Shown: piece after piece, positions 1 through 9,165 of the stretch
Layout: every line of letters starts with the position of its first letter
How positions within the stretch are numbered: the stretch's first letter is position 1
Assembly (NCBI GenBank): GCA_025370055.1
Contig: CP073041.1
Span: 1,736,001 to 1,800,000 of the forward strand
Origin: Woronichinia naegeliana WA131
Lineage (GTDB): Bacteria; Cyanobacteriota; Cyanobacteriia; Cyanobacteriales; Microcystaceae
DNA: 64,000 nucleotides
Direction: 5' to 3'
Made by a program: the position numbers and the translations under genes
The notes under the pieces: model-generated
Databases searched by the model: none
The model's input: the letters and a program-made list of their open reading frames with translations, nothing else
Told to the model about the DNA's origin: nothing

Positions 1-175
1 GCATGGGTTCCGTAAAGGAGATTTAGTTTCTTCTCCCAAGGGAATCGGTTATGTCAGTGGAGACACCGAAAAATTGTTATCTGTTAGTGATGCCAATTGG
101 AAACGATTGGGACAGATAGCTGTCAGCAAGATTCAATTAATTCGTCGTTCTAACGGCTTAATTGTTTCTTACTAA
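1..175 (+). CDS. C-terminal fragment of an IscB-type (RRXRR/HNH) nuclease
   Basis: The window opens inside a reading frame that runs 58 codons to a TAA at 173-175. The visible residues include GFRKGDLV near the start, then GYVSG, then NWKRLGQ, VSKIQLI and a final RSNGLIVSY. From memory this is the C-terminal pattern of transposon-encoded IscB proteins, the ancestors of Cas9, which use an omega RNA to guide cleavage. The catalytic RuvC and HNH parts lie outside the window, so nuclease activity cannot be judged. A hairpin typical of a transposon right end follows directly. Another basic nucleic-acid-binding protein remains possible. Confidence 0.55.
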   Translation, partial: HGFRKGDLVSSPKGIGYVSGDTEKLLSVSDANWKRLGQIAVSKIQLIRRSNGLIVSY

Positions 176-240
176 CCCATATAAAGCCGTCCTCTGCCAT
201 CGCTAAAGGACGGGGTTTCTACCCAATTTTTCGATGAATT
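176..240 (+). mobile_element. Probable right end of the IscB transposon (hairpin)
   Basis: Directly after the stop codon, CCGTCCT (about 189-195) and AGGACGG (about 209-215) form a stem of about 7 bp around a loop of about 13 nt. A T-rich tail ending in TTTCGATGA follows. IS200/IS605-type elements end in subterminal hairpins of this kind. The exact cut site is not resolved. Confidence 0.45.
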
Positions 241-244
241 TTAG

Positions 245-1096
245 ATGAGGAGAATGATGAAATCCCTAGTATCAAAGCTTTCTACGGTGTCTTGGAGTAC
301 AACTCTGGTTTTCGCAACCCTAGCAAGCCAGGCGATCGCTGCTCCCCCAGGCGTTAATCCCAATAGTCCTTTCCAAAAAACAACTACGCCTACCGTAACG
401 AAACCATCCTCAACAACCCCTTCTGTTATAAACCCTGCCGTCACAACACCTTCTACAACAACGTTACCGGCTCAAACAACTCCGACTATTACAACCCCAT
501 CTGCCACAACGCTACCCACAACCCCCTCAACTAACCCATCGACCGCAACAGAGATTATTCCTAAAACTGTTGCGCCTTCCCTTACTACGCCTTCGGTGAC
601 AACTCCCACCACGACCGTTCCTTCCTCAACAAAACCCGCTACTACTACTACTACCCCTGCCACCCCAACCAAGACCACTGCAACAGCAACAGATAAAAAA
701 GCATTAGCCACCCGTCTTGTATTGGTATTGGGTGAACGTCGGGTTTATGCCTACCAAGAAGATAAAGTCCTAGCCAGTTACCCTGTGGCCGTTGGCAAAA
801 AAGGTTGGGAAACCCCCACTGGTAATTTTAAAGTTATCCAAAAAGTGAAAGATCCCATTTGGCAAAATCCCTGGAATGGCAAAATTGTTCCTGCCAGTTT
901 GAATGGCCCCATTGGTATTCGTTGGATTGGTTTCTGGACGGATGGAAAAAATACCATCGGTTTTCATGGTACACCAGGCGAACATCTCTTAGGTCAGGCC
1001 GTGTCTCATGGTTGCGTCAGAATGAAAAACAAAGATGTGGTGGCTTTATTTGAAATGATTGAACCCGGTACTCCAGTCATCGTCAAAAATAAATAG
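245..1096 (+). CDS. L,D-transpeptidase (YkuD domain) with a Thr/Pro-rich stalk
   Basis: This is a 283-residue exported enzyme expected to form 3-3 crosslinks in peptidoglycan or attach proteins to it in the periplasm. Residues 1-32 read as a signal peptide (MMKSLVSKLS start, hydrophobic core, then AIAAPP). Residues 33-155 are a low-complexity stalk of Thr, Pro and Ser. The YkuD domain fills residues 156-283 and has the catalytic signature HGT...SHGCVRM near residues 240-260, with His and Cys present. ATG codons at 245, 254 and 257 are all possible. The purine run GAGGAGA sits at the first ATG, so 257 may be the true start. The gene stands alone. Confidence 0.88.
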   Translation: MRRMMKSLVSKLSTVSWSTTLVFATLASQAIAAPPGVNPNSPFQKTTTPTVTKPSSTTPSVINPAVTTPSTTTLPAQTTPTITTPSATTLPTTPSTNPSTATEIIPKTVAPSLTTPSVTTPTTTVPSSTKPATTTTTPATPTKTTATATDKKALATRLVLVLGERRVYAYQEDKVLASYPVAVGKKGWETPTGNFKVIQKVKDPIWQNPWNGKIVPASLNGPIGIRWIGFWTDGKNTIGFHGTPGEHLLGQAVSHGCVRMKNKDVVALFEMIEPGTPVIVKNK

Positions 1097-1190
1097 TATC
1101 ACTAACCGCAATTAGTCATCATTTCTTGTGAGATAGGCTTCTAGCCTACGACTAGAGATAAGTGATGTGATGCGTTAAAACACCGATGGG

Positions 1191-1210
1191 CAGGGGGCCT
1201 AAGCCCCTTG
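1191..1210 (+). terminator. GC-rich hairpin in the gap after the L,D-transpeptidase
   Basis: The arms CAGGGGGC and GCCCCTTG pair over 8 bp (one G-T pair) around the loop CTAA, followed by an AT-rich run. It lies about 95 bp past the L,D-transpeptidase stop and could act as a terminator or be a dispersed cyanobacterial repeat. I see nothing else of note in 1097-1320. Confidence 0.4.
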
Positions 1211-1320
1211 TTATTAGGCATTCAAAGTCAGTCATTATTCAGTCACGATAAAACTCTACAGATAAACTATCTCTTCTATCTTTTCGATCAACTATTTTTA
1301 AGTATTGCTCTTAAATTTTT

Positions 1321-1989
1321 ATGGTTAACGTCACTCGCTCTCACTATACCAATGTTCAAATTGCTACCTGGCTAAGGGGCCTATTAACCATTGCTTGGGC
1401 CGATGGTGACTTTACGCAAGAAGAACAAATTTTTATTACTGAACTCATTCAGGAAATAGGGTTTCAGGATACGGATACGGTTCTCTTTAAAACCATTACA
1501 CCGGATGAATTAGTGGAGGGTTTAGGCAAAGAAAAGATTACGGCTGAAAACTTTCTCCGCACGGCGGTTTTGGTAGCGATCGCCGATGGTCTTTATTCCC
1601 CCCCCGAATCCCAAATTCTCCAGCAATTTAGCCAGGCATTAGGGATCAAAATCAAGGCCTTAGAATCCCTAGAACATACCCTCTGCGATCCTCATGGTGA
1701 CTATAGCCAGAGCGCACATCCCGATCCCCACCCCGATTTATTACACCCCGTTAAAGATTGGCTGGATGGGATGGCCATCCATGATCCTCGTTTAGCCCGC
1801 TTTGTTTGTAAATTAATTCCACCCCAATGTCCTTTTGAGCGAGATGTTAAGCTATTTGGCCATAAGCTGGTTCATATCCCTCCCCTTTGTAAACTCAACC
1901 CCCTCTATGAACAGTTAGTCGGTCTGCGCTTTCGGGCCCTTTCCTATCTGGCTGATGATTGTCAGGAGGATATTTCCGCCTATATTTAG
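1321..1989 (+). CDS. TerB-like protein with a Mo-dependent nitrogenase C-terminal domain
   Basis: This is a 222-residue soluble protein with two parts. Residues 10-125 form an all-helical TerB-type domain with paired acidic motifs (WADGDFTQEEQ near residue 27, IADGLYSPPES near residue 88) that suggest metal binding. Residues 138-222 (from HPVKDWLDGM to the end) match the domain named Mo-nitro_C, common in cyanobacterial proteins that have no link to nitrogenase. No nif gene is in the window. The function is unknown. The SRPBCC-type gene begins 20 bp downstream on the same strand, so they may be cotranscribed. Confidence 0.7.
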   Translation: MVNVTRSHYTNVQIATWLRGLLTIAWADGDFTQEEQIFITELIQEIGFQDTDTVLFKTITPDELVEGLGKEKITAENFLRTAVLVAIADGLYSPPESQILQQFSQALGIKIKALESLEHTLCDPHGDYSQSAHPDPHPDLLHPVKDWLDGMAIHDPRLARFVCKLIPPQCPFERDVKLFGHKLVHIPPLCKLNPLYEQLVGLRFRALSYLADDCQEDISAYI

Positions 1990-2008
1990 AAAACACTGAG
2001 CGATCGCG

Positions 2009-2488
2009 ATGATCATTCTCCAATTCGACCTCAAGTTAATTGCTGCCAAGGGAAAGTTATTCTGCTCTTTTTCTCTTTATAAAACCTATCGGGTTGTCAG
2101 TAAGGCTCCTGCCGATGTGTTGTGGTGCAAACTGGTTAATTTGGCGGACGTATCCTGGCACCCACTCTTTGCCAAAACCAATCTTCCTTTAGGACTAATC
2201 GCTAAACCGGGCCTCATTTATCAAGCCGTTACTCGTTTAACTCCGATTCCCATTCGTCTATTTGTGGAAAATGTACGCCCAGGACAATTACTGAGTTTGC
2301 GGGTGTTAACGTTTCCTGGAATGGAACAGAAGATTACTTACCAGATGGAATCGACTCTCTGCGGCACTTATATCTCCTATTCCGTCACCCTACGAGGTTG
2401 GCTTTCACCTTTTATTTGGTGGTTGATTAAACCCTATTCTGATCGGGTGGTGATGGAATTATCTAATGCGGCAGAACGTTTAGTTTAG
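2009..2488 (+). CDS. SRPBCC (START-like) family protein
   Basis: This is a 159-residue protein. It contains a polyketide-cyclase/START-like fold pattern: [13 protein letters not shown] near residue 26, a strand-rich middle, and a C-terminal helix with [13 protein letters not shown]. Such domains form a pocket for small hydrophobic ligands, but the ligand here cannot be read from sequence. It begins 20 bp after the TerB-like gene. Its last 4 bp overlap the 3' end of obgE on the opposite strand, so the two genes converge. The family call is moderately secure and the role unknown. Confidence 0.6.
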   Translation: MIILQFDLKLIAAKGKLFCSFSLYKTYRVVSKAPADVLWCKLVNLADVSWHPLFAKTNLPLGLIAKPGLIYQAVTRLTPIPIRLFVENVRPGQLLSLRVLTFPGMEQKITYQMESTLCGTYISYSVTLRGWLSPFIWWLIKPYSDRVVMELSNAAERLV

Positions 2489-3510
2489 ATTCTAAGCTGT
2501 TCTTCTTCCTCTTGCTCTTTCATTTTATCTAATCGATCCCAAATAACCTGCATTAAGCTCTCTAAACCGGTTCTAGCTACGGCTGAAATTGTTAGGATCG
2601 GGGCCGATGTTATTTCTGCGAGAGACTGATGAATGGAAGTAACTTGTTCAGTATCAACAGCATCCACTTTGTTTAAGGCAATAATTTGTAGGCGATCGCC
2701 TAAACCATGACCATAGGCCCGTAACTCTTCCTCAATTACCTGATAATCCTTAAGGGGATCGTCTGAGGTCATATCAACTAGGTGTAATAACAGCCGAGTG
2801 CGTTCAATATGACGTAAAAAATCATGGCCCAAACCCACACCGGCATGGGCTCCTTCAATTAAACCAGGAATATCGGCAAATACAGTTCCATCTCCTGTCG
2901 GTTTACGTACTACACCCAGGTTAGGAACAAGAGTTGTAAAAGGATAATCGGCAATTTTAGGACGGGCCGCCGATAGAGAAGCAATCAGGGTGGATTTTCC
3001 GGCATTAGGAAGACCAATAATCCCTACTTCTGCCAATAGTTTTAACTCCAAACGTAACAGCCGCTTTTCCCCTTCTAGTCCAGGTAAGGCATATTCTGGA
3101 GCGCGATTGCGGTTACTGAGAAAATGTTCATTCCCCAATCCTCCTTTCCCACCCTGGGCAACACAAAGGCTTTGACCATCCACCACCAAATCCCCTAAAA
3201 TCTCGCCCGTTTCAGCATCATAAACAATAGTACCGCAGGGAACTTGAACAATCACATCTTTTCCGGCTGCTCCCGTGCGATTATTTGGCCCTCCCCGTTT
3301 ACCATTATCCGCTTTGAATAAACGAGCATACCGAAAGTCCAAGAGCGTTTGCAAATCGTTAACCGCCGCTAGGATCACAGAACCACCTCGACCGCCATTG
3401 CCCCCAGAGGGCCCTCCCGCCGGCACATATTTTTCCCGACGAAAGGCGACTAAACCATCTCCTCCCTTACCGCCTTCTACTTCGATTTCTGCCTGATCAA
3501 TGAATTGCAT
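2485..3510 (-). CDS. obgE: GTPase ObgE/CgtA
   Basis: This is a 341-residue essential GTPase that binds the 50S ribosomal subunit and links ribosome maturation to growth state. The glycine-rich Obg fold covers residues 1-157 ([18 protein letters not shown] near residue 12, [12 protein letters not shown] near residue 32). The G domain covers residues 158-330, with the P-loop GLPNAGKST, the G3 motif [16 protein letters not shown] and the G4 motif NKVD. The tail is short and acidic (KEQEEEEEQL). Length and order are normal for cyanobacterial Obg. It is monocistronic as far as can be seen, converging on the SRPBCC gene. Confidence 0.97.
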   Translation of the reverse strand: MQFIDQAEIEVEGGKGGDGLVAFRREKYVPAGGPSGGNGGRGGSVILAAVNDLQTLLDFRYARLFKADNGKRGGPNNRTGAAGKDVIVQVPCGTIVYDAETGEILGDLVVDGQSLCVAQGGKGGLGNEHFLSNRNRAPEYALPGLEGEKRLLRLELKLLAEVGIIGLPNAGKSTLIASLSAARPKIADYPFTTLVPNLGVVRKPTGDGTVFADIPGLIEGAHAGVGLGHDFLRHIERTRLLLHLVDMTSDDPLKDYQVIEEELRAYGHGLGDRLQIIALNKVDAVDTEQVTSIHQSLAEITSAPILTISAVARTGLESLMQVIWDRLDKMKEQEEEEQLRI

Positions 3511-3640
3511 AAAATTTAGTCTGGATTATTCTAGATCAATCTTATCAATCTTTGGCTTTTTTGACTTTGCCTCAGTTTTTTATCGGTTTTCCTGATGATG
3601 ATTAATCTAGAAAATTACTTAAGTTTAATGCTCTAAATTA

Positions 3641-3670
3641 TTACTAATTATTACTAATTATTGCTAATTA
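3641..3670. repeat. Short 10-bp tandem repeat
   Basis: Three consecutive units of TTACTAATTA, the third with one G change, run into the stop codon of the next gene. It is a simple AT-rich repeat and no function is suggested. Confidence 0.6.
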
Positions 3671-4020
3671 TTGCGAGATAAACTTCGTAACTCTTGATCG
3701 AGATCATTCAAATAGCCCTGATTTTGATCCAACTGATAATCTTTGGATAAAATACAACTTTTGATAGCGGCTTGCACAATACTTTTGGAGGTGACATTAC
3801 CGGCAGAATAGGCTTCAATTAACCCCCCTGCGCTGGGAATTCCCTGGGACTGAAACATACCCTGATAGGCCATTTGACCAAGGGTAACGGCTCCAATATA
3901 GTCTTGGGGTTCCCGAATACAGCTCGAAGGACTGGTTGCTGGTGAATCCGCTTTAACTTGGATAGGAATAACTACCATTGATAGAATAGCAGTGAGTAGA
4001 ATGAGGGGATTTATTTTCAT
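3664..4020 (-). CDS. Small exported hypothetical protein
   Basis: This is a 118-residue protein that I do not recognise by name. Residues 1-24 form a clear signal peptide (MKINPLILLTAILSMVV, then a VKA-D cut site). The mature part contains two cysteines, CIREPQDYIG near residue 34 and KSCILSKDY near residue 88, which could form a disulfide. The rest looks helical. The gene lies 61 bp downstream of menD on the same strand and may be read from the same transcript. The role is unknown. Confidence 0.6.
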   Translation of the reverse strand: MKINPLILLTAILSMVVIPIQVKADSPATSPSSCIREPQDYIGAVTLGQMAYQGMFQSQGIPSAGGLIEAYSAGNVTSKSIVQAAIKSCILSKDYQLDQNQGYLNDLDQELRSLSRNN

Positions 4021-4081
4021 GGCAGTTAGGCATTTAGGGTTGAAGTTAAGCGTTTAGGGTAAAAAGAAATTAATGAATATT

Positions 4082-5854
4082 CTATGCAGTAAGGAAAGCT
4101 AATTGATGACCAATCTTCTTTAACCAAGCTGCATCAGCTTTTCGATCCGTCTTAATTTCTAATAAACGGATCCCTTCTTGAGGAAGATTGCTGATTAGTT
4201 CGACAAAGGTCTGTTGGTCATTGATGAGAAAATAATCAATATTATAGCTTACACAAAGTTTGGCAAAGTTAATAGACTGGGGTGTGGCAAAATAATTTTC
4301 AAAATAGGATTCTTTGGACGCGATCGCCAACATTTCAAAGATACCACCGCCGTTGTTGTTAATCAGGATAATGGTTAGATGCCCTCGGAAATAGGGACGA
4401 ATTAAAAAGCCATTGGTGTCATGCAATAATGACAAATCCCCCGTCAAGAGTAAACTGGGCGTTTCTTGGTGAGCCATTCCCAGGGCGGAGGAAAGTGTAC
4501 CATCAATGCCATTGGCTCCTCGATTAAAATAGGGTTGACTATAGGTTTGATTCGGCTGCCAAAAAAATTCTACATGGCGAATCGGCATACTGTTGGCAAT
4601 AAAAATTGGGGTTTGGCTCGGTAAGGATTGAGAAATTAACCAGGCAATTTTTCCTTCAAATAGCTCCTCTCTCTCTGTCATTATTACTGTCATTTGTTGC
4701 TGGATTTTTTGTTCCAAAACTTGCCACTCTTGCAGGTATTCTTTTTTTCTAGAGGCTGGCTTTTTCTGCTCGGCAAGAATGGTCACAAATTGGAAAAGAG
4801 AAAGTCTGAGATGCTGGGTCTGGGCGTGTAACGGGTCAAAGTTATCTCTAGAGGTATCAACAATATAGCGAGGACAAGACAGTTGACTTAACCAAATTCG
4901 CAGGTTTTTACTCGTTGGTAATTCTCCAATTTGGATGATGCAATCGGGGTTTAATGTTTGAGCAATTTGGGGATTGCGTAACACAAAATCGTAGGTCGTA
5001 ATCAGGGGGTAACTGCCATCAAAAAAATTTCGCAGGGGGGAAAGGGCATCTCCGAAGACAGGATAGGCTAAATGTTGGGATAGAGCGGCGATCGCTTGAC
5101 AATAAGACTGAGGATCATCCCCTTGATACAATCCGGCGATAATAATGCCTTTGGCGGGCCAGGGAGCTTGCTCTGAACAATGTTGAAGAAGAAGCGTTAA
5201 GTCCGAATTAACGAGGGTTGATATCCTTAAGTTGCCGGAGATTGGCCGAACCATTGCCCAAAAAGAGTCTAGGGGAAAACTATCAGCCAAAGAGAGAACA
5301 GCAGCATCGGGAATGGGGGCTAAAGGTTCTTGAAAAGGACAGTTGAGATGAACCACACCGGCTTGAGGGTAAAGACTGCGTTCCCAGGCATGAACTATTG
5401 TTTGCCGAAGATATTGCAATGATTCTAAGGCTGAACTAGGAATGGTTAACTCGCTTTGCCATCGAGGGTAATAGCCATAGAGTTTAAGCTGATCGATGGT
5501 TTGCCCTGCATGACAATGACGTAATTCCGGTGGGCGATCGGCAGTTAATACGATTAAAGGGATCTGGCTTTCGGTGGCTTCAATAATAGCGGGATAAAAA
5601 TTGGCTCCGGCGGTTCCTGATGTACAGACAAGAACAACAGGTCTTCTGGATCGCTTGGCCCGTCCCAAGGCAAAAAAGGCCGCCGATCGCTCATCTAAAA
5701 TTGGAAGAGTTTCAATCTGAGGATGTTGGGCAAAAGCCAGGGTCAAGGAACTAGAACGAGAACCAGGGCAAATAATGGCAAACTTCAATCCCAGCCGATG
5801 AAGAGTCTCCACTAAAACCGATGACCAAAGAGTATTAACGTTCCGAAAATCCAT
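4082..5854 (-). CDS. menD: MenD, SEPHCHC synthase
   Basis: This is a 590-residue thiamine-diphosphate enzyme. It joins isochorismate and 2-oxoglutarate to make SEPHCHC, the first committed step to phylloquinone, the photosystem I quinone. The N-terminal pyrimidine-binding domain has ICPGSRSSSL (near residue 28) and VCTSGTAGANFYPA. The C-terminal pyrophosphate-binding domain has NRGANGIDGTLSSALG and a GDLSLLHDTNGF metal motif, followed by INNNGGGIFE. Length is normal. It starts two bases after the upstream PP2C gene ends, which suggests translational coupling or a shared transcript. Confidence 0.96.
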   Translation of the reverse strand: MDFRNVNTLWSSVLVETLHRLGLKFAIICPGSRSSSLTLAFAQHPQIETLPILDERSAAFFALGRAKRSRRPVVLVCTSGTAGANFYPAIIEATESQIPLIVLTADRPPELRHCHAGQTIDQLKLYGYYPRWQSELTIPSSALESLQYLRQTIVHAWERSLYPQAGVVHLNCPFQEPLAPIPDAAVLSLADSFPLDSFWAMVRPISGNLRISTLVNSDLTLLLQHCSEQAPWPAKGIIIAGLYQGDDPQSYCQAIAALSQHLAYPVFGDALSPLRNFFDGSYPLITTYDFVLRNPQIAQTLNPDCIIQIGELPTSKNLRIWLSQLSCPRYIVDTSRDNFDPLHAQTQHLRLSLFQFVTILAEQKKPASRKKEYLQEWQVLEQKIQQQMTVIMTEREELFEGKIAWLISQSLPSQTPIFIANSMPIRHVEFFWQPNQTYSQPYFNRGANGIDGTLSSALGMAHQETPSLLLTGDLSLLHDTNGFLIRPYFRGHLTIILINNNGGGIFEMLAIASKESYFENYFATPQSINFAKLCVSYNIDYFLINDQQTFVELISNLPQEGIRLLEIKTDRKADAAWLKKIGHQLAFLTA

Positions 5855-5856
5855 GA

Positions 5857-8208
5857 TTAGGGGCTAGGAGAAAGCGGCAATGGGGAAGCAGGAATAGGTG
5901 TCGCAGGGATAGAGCGATCGGGAATAGGTGTTGTTGGAACAGGTGTCGCAGAAATTGGTGTTGTTGGAATTGGTGTCGCAGGAACAGGTGTTGCAGGGAT
6001 TGGTGTCGCAGAAATAGGCGTTGTTGGAATAGGTGTCGCAGGGATAGAGCTATCGGGAATAGGTGTTGCAGGGATAGAGCTATCGGGAATAGGCGTAGAA
6101 GATACATTTTCTGGAGGAGCAACTTCTAGTGATCTCGCTGTAAACCAGAGAAAAAAGCTATAACCGAAAAGTCCCAACAAACTTACAGTACCAACAAAAA
6201 TAAGTGCAATTCCCGCCTTGAGAGAAATGGGTGTATATAAAACAGACGGTAGCCGCCGATGAGGAACCGGCATCCTGGGCAAAGGAGTCAGCATTTTTGC
6301 TTCGGCAGTGATCGCATTCATCGTGTTAGAAGCCGTCCTGCTAGAGACTTGGGTTTCAACCGCCTGATAGGACAGAGTGGGTAATGTTTCAGGGGCTTCC
6401 ACTTGACAAAGTAATAGACCAATCGTGGTATTGTCATGGCCATTTTTTTCATTGGCTAAAGCCATTAAGCGATCGCGGCCTGTCAACAAATCGACTTTTC
6501 CCGTCAAAATGGGAACTAATTCCGTCTGCCAATACTGTTCAACCCGATCAAAATCCGACAAGCCATCCGAACAGAGTAAAAAGAGGGAGCGATCGGAGAT
6601 TAATAATCGCTGTAAGGCGGGGTAAAGGGAGTCAGAAGCCGCCATTCCCATTGCCTGCACTAAAGCACCGGATCGGGGTAATTGCACTACTTCCCGATAA
6701 AGCGCGTAACCTAAACGCACCTCTCGACAGGCTAGATCATCATCCACCGTCACCTGCTGACAGCTATTTTCCGTAATCCAATAGCAACGAGAATCTCCCA
6801 CATTGGCAATATAAAGGGATTGATGCTCGGCCAACGTCATCACGAGAGTTGTCCCCATCCGTTCCCGTTCCGTGCGATGTTCCTCATTGTTACGGTTATT
6901 GAGACGATCATTGACCTGATTGATCCCTTGCTCAAGCTCCTGTAAAACTTGCTGATAGGGCAATTGTTCAGAAGGTGTTGGAGAAGATTTTTGAGCAAAA
7001 GGTAAGCGGGTGGCAATTTCTTGAACGAGATGCTTGACCGTTAATTGGGACGCAATTTCTCCACCGTCTTGACCGCCAACGCCATCACAAATAATCATTA
7101 AGTTTTCCAGGGTGAGAACTTCCACTTCCGGCTCAGTGGGGACGGTTTCAACTGACAACTCCAGATTATTGGGATCTTCCACCATACTGACTTCTACTGG
7201 CGGATCTTGCGTCAGTGCCTCTAGGTTTGATGACTCTGGGGTGGGTGGATCATCCTTGGGAAAGGAAATCTTGATAGGATTTCTCCCTCTCAGCTTGCTA
7301 ACAGGGCGAGTGATAGCCGGTTCTTCTTCTGGTAAAGCCTTTTCAGGAACAGGGCTGGGAATGGGGACAGGATAACAAAAATCCTCATTATGCTCACGAT
7401 TAGGGCCCGTGTCCGTAGCTGTAACGATCTGGTAACGATATTGATAATGGTTAGCCAGTTCAGCGATCGCCTTTTCTAATAAAGTAATTAAAGATTCTGC
7501 ATGGGGAATTTTCCCGTTTTCCAAATTGTCTTTGACCCCCTGACAAAAATCAGCGATCGCCGCTTGGGGATGACTCAGGAGGGGCGACCAAACCTCTGCC
7601 AACTCCTTAATCGTATGGTACCGATGCTCATCTAAGCACAATTCCATTAGCTGTACATTCAAGCCATTAACTCGCAGCAAAGAAGCTTGTAAAAGACTGG
7701 AAACGACTCCTTTAGCCTGTAGAGGTTGCCATAGTCGAGCCATCTGCCACAACCAAATTAATTGTTGTAACGGTGAAGCCTCAGCCCACAGCGTTGATAA
7801 TTCTGGTAACAAATTCGGATATTGCAATTCTCCCTGAGCATCTAGCGGTAAAGACCCATACTCCAATAGCCAAATTTCCAAATTCATTTCTGGATCAGGG
7901 CTAGGCAAATAACTGTAAACCTGAGGAATATAAAGCCTTAAGGGGAACAACTTCAGATAGGGCTTAATCCCGTTAGGCATTTCCTCTGGATGATTCGGCT
8001 TGAGGGCGGGTAACGTATCTAACAAAACGTGAGGTCGTTGGAGTAAATAACGTTCTTCAATCAACTCGCCCATTTGATAGGCATTAATCCAATCTCCCAC
8101 GGCCCATAAATAACGTTTAACCAGGGGAATTCCACAGGTCATACAAGTGGCATTATCCAAAGGGTTTATGGCTTGGCAAGTAGGATTCGAGCAGCAGAGG
8201 GTTGACAC
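5857..8208 (-). CDS. PP2C-type Ser/Thr phosphatase with zinc ribbon and membrane anchor
   Basis: This is a 783-residue protein beginning at a GTG codon. Residues 5-27 hold four Cys in a zinc ribbon (CSNPTC...CMTCG). A helical region follows. The PP2C domain begins near residue 255 (GPNREHNEDF) and continues after a long acidic, Pro-rich insertion with ICDGVGGQDGGE, ANVGDSRC, LCSDGLSD and NGHDNTT, so the metal-binding Asp residues are all present. One membrane helix lies near residues 688-710. The C-terminal tail of about 70 residues is a degenerate repeat of TPIPATPIP. The tail would be outside the membrane. The target phosphoproteins are unknown. menD follows after two bases. Confidence 0.85.
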   Translation of the reverse strand: MSTLCCSNPTCQAINPLDNATCMTCGIPLVKRYLWAVGDWINAYQMGELIEERYLLQRPHVLLDTLPALKPNHPEEMPNGIKPYLKLFPLRLYIPQVYSYLPSPDPEMNLEIWLLEYGSLPLDAQGELQYPNLLPELSTLWAEASPLQQLIWLWQMARLWQPLQAKGVVSSLLQASLLRVNGLNVQLMELCLDEHRYHTIKELAEVWSPLLSHPQAAIADFCQGVKDNLENGKIPHAESLITLLEKAIAELANHYQYRYQIVTATDTGPNREHNEDFCYPVPIPSPVPEKALPEEEPAITRPVSKLRGRNPIKISFPKDDPPTPESSNLEALTQDPPVEVSMVEDPNNLELSVETVPTEPEVEVLTLENLMIICDGVGGQDGGEIASQLTVKHLVQEIATRLPFAQKSSPTPSEQLPYQQVLQELEQGINQVNDRLNNRNNEEHRTERERMGTTLVMTLAEHQSLYIANVGDSRCYWITENSCQQVTVDDDLACREVRLGYALYREVVQLPRSGALVQAMGMAASDSLYPALQRLLISDRSLFLLCSDGLSDFDRVEQYWQTELVPILTGKVDLLTGRDRLMALANEKNGHDNTTIGLLLCQVEAPETLPTLSYQAVETQVSSRTASNTMNAITAEAKMLTPLPRMPVPHRRLPSVLYTPISLKAGIALIFVGTVSLLGLFGYSFFLWFTARSLEVAPPENVSSTPIPDSSIPATPIPDSSIPATPIPTTPISATPIPATPVPATPIPTTPISATPVPTTPIPDRSIPATPIPASPLPLSPSP
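5863..6110 (-). repeat. Degenerate tandem repeat encoding TPIPxTPIP units
   Basis: The 3' end of the PP2C gene is built from imperfect 15-18 bp units rich in GGTGTCGCAGG/GGTGTTG on the plus strand. The reading frame stays open across all units. Such repeats vary in copy number between strains and read as spurious ORFs in other frames. Confidence 0.7.
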
Positions 8209-8354
8209 TAGGTTTCACCGAAAAGCAATCACAGAATAATTTTAAAGAAAATGGCAGTATTGTGGACATTTCTTTTCAGGGATAGCACACCATGTTAGAG
8301 CTAGGCAATACCTGATAGAGTAGGTAGTTGTTTTCAAAATTTTCTCCTCCCATT

Positions 8355-9044
8355 ATGACCAACGTCGCGAATGACAAGACTATTGTTAAGAACTATTTTA
8401 ATGAAACGGGGTTTGACCGTTGGCGGCGAATCTATGGGGATGGCAGTGTTAACAAGGTTCAGAAGGATATTCGTATTGGTCATCAACAAACAATTAATAC
8501 AGTAATTGGTTGGCTAATCAGTGATGGCAATTTACCTGGCCTGATGGTTTGTGATGCGGGTTGTGGTGTAGGCAGTTTAAGTATTCCTTTGGCTCAATCG
8601 GGGGCGATCGTCTATGGCAGTGATATTTCCGAAAAAATGGTCGGAGAAGCTCAAAAGAGGGCGCAGGAAGCATTGGGTTTAGGGAATGTACCAACTTTTA
8701 TGACCCAGGACTTAGAAAAGTTATCGGGTAAATATCATACGGTTATTTGCCTAGATGTACTCATTCATTATCCATCGACGGAGGCGAGAGGAATGATTGC
8801 CCATCTAGCTTCCCTAGCAGAAAAACGTCTCATTCTCAGTTTTGCACCGAAGACGTTAGGATTAACGTTACTGAAAAAGGTGGGGGAATTATTTCCAGGC
8901 CCCAGTAAAACCACCCGTGCTTATCAACATAAAGAGGAAGATATTAAGGAAATGCTTAAAGATAATGGTTTACAGGTGCAGCGCAATGATATGACTAGTA
9001 CTCGTTTCTATTATTCTCGTATTCTGGAAGCAGTTCGGCTCTAA
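8355..9044 (+). CDS. chlM: Magnesium-protoporphyrin IX methyltransferase
   Basis: This is a 229-residue SAM-dependent enzyme that methylates Mg-protoporphyrin IX on the C13 propionate, a core step of chlorophyll synthesis. The N-terminal KNYFNETGFDRWRRIYGD and the SAM motif CDAGCGVGSLSIPLA (near residue 65) are typical of BchM/ChlM. DVLIHYP, SFAPKT and the C-terminal TSTRFYYSRILE also match. I chose the ATG at 8355 because the reading frame upstream has only a TTG and the family starts at this point. It stands alone between a PP2C gene and an Uma2 gene. Confidence 0.95.
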   Translation: MTNVANDKTIVKNYFNETGFDRWRRIYGDGSVNKVQKDIRIGHQQTINTVIGWLISDGNLPGLMVCDAGCGVGSLSIPLAQSGAIVYGSDISEKMVGEAQKRAQEALGLGNVPTFMTQDLEKLSGKYHTVICLDVLIHYPSTEARGMIAHLASLAEKRLILSFAPKTLGLTLLKKVGELFPGPSKTTRAYQHKEEDIKEMLKDNGLQVQRNDMTSTRFYYSRILEAVRL

Positions 9045-9165
9045 AATCTTCTATTAATTTTTGTCATTTTTTGATCAACGGCGATCGCGTTTTTTTCTTT
9101 TATCTAGCACTGTAATCTTTCGCTAAACTATGTTGTAGTTCAAGGCTTCTGCTTAACGATACTTA

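Noticed and set aside
472-711. Val/Gly-rich minus-strand frame
   Set aside because: It is the antisense of the Thr/Pro stalk of the L,D-transpeptidase, produced by low-complexity codons.
1321-1989. Evidence for nitrogen fixation from the Mo-nitrogenase C-terminal domain
   Set aside because: The domain occurs widely without nitrogenase and no nif genes are present in the window.
5835-6122. 95-residue minus-strand frame rich in Leu, Phe and Gln
   Set aside because: It is the shifted-frame reading of the Pro/Thr repeat at the end of the PP2C gene and has no independent features.
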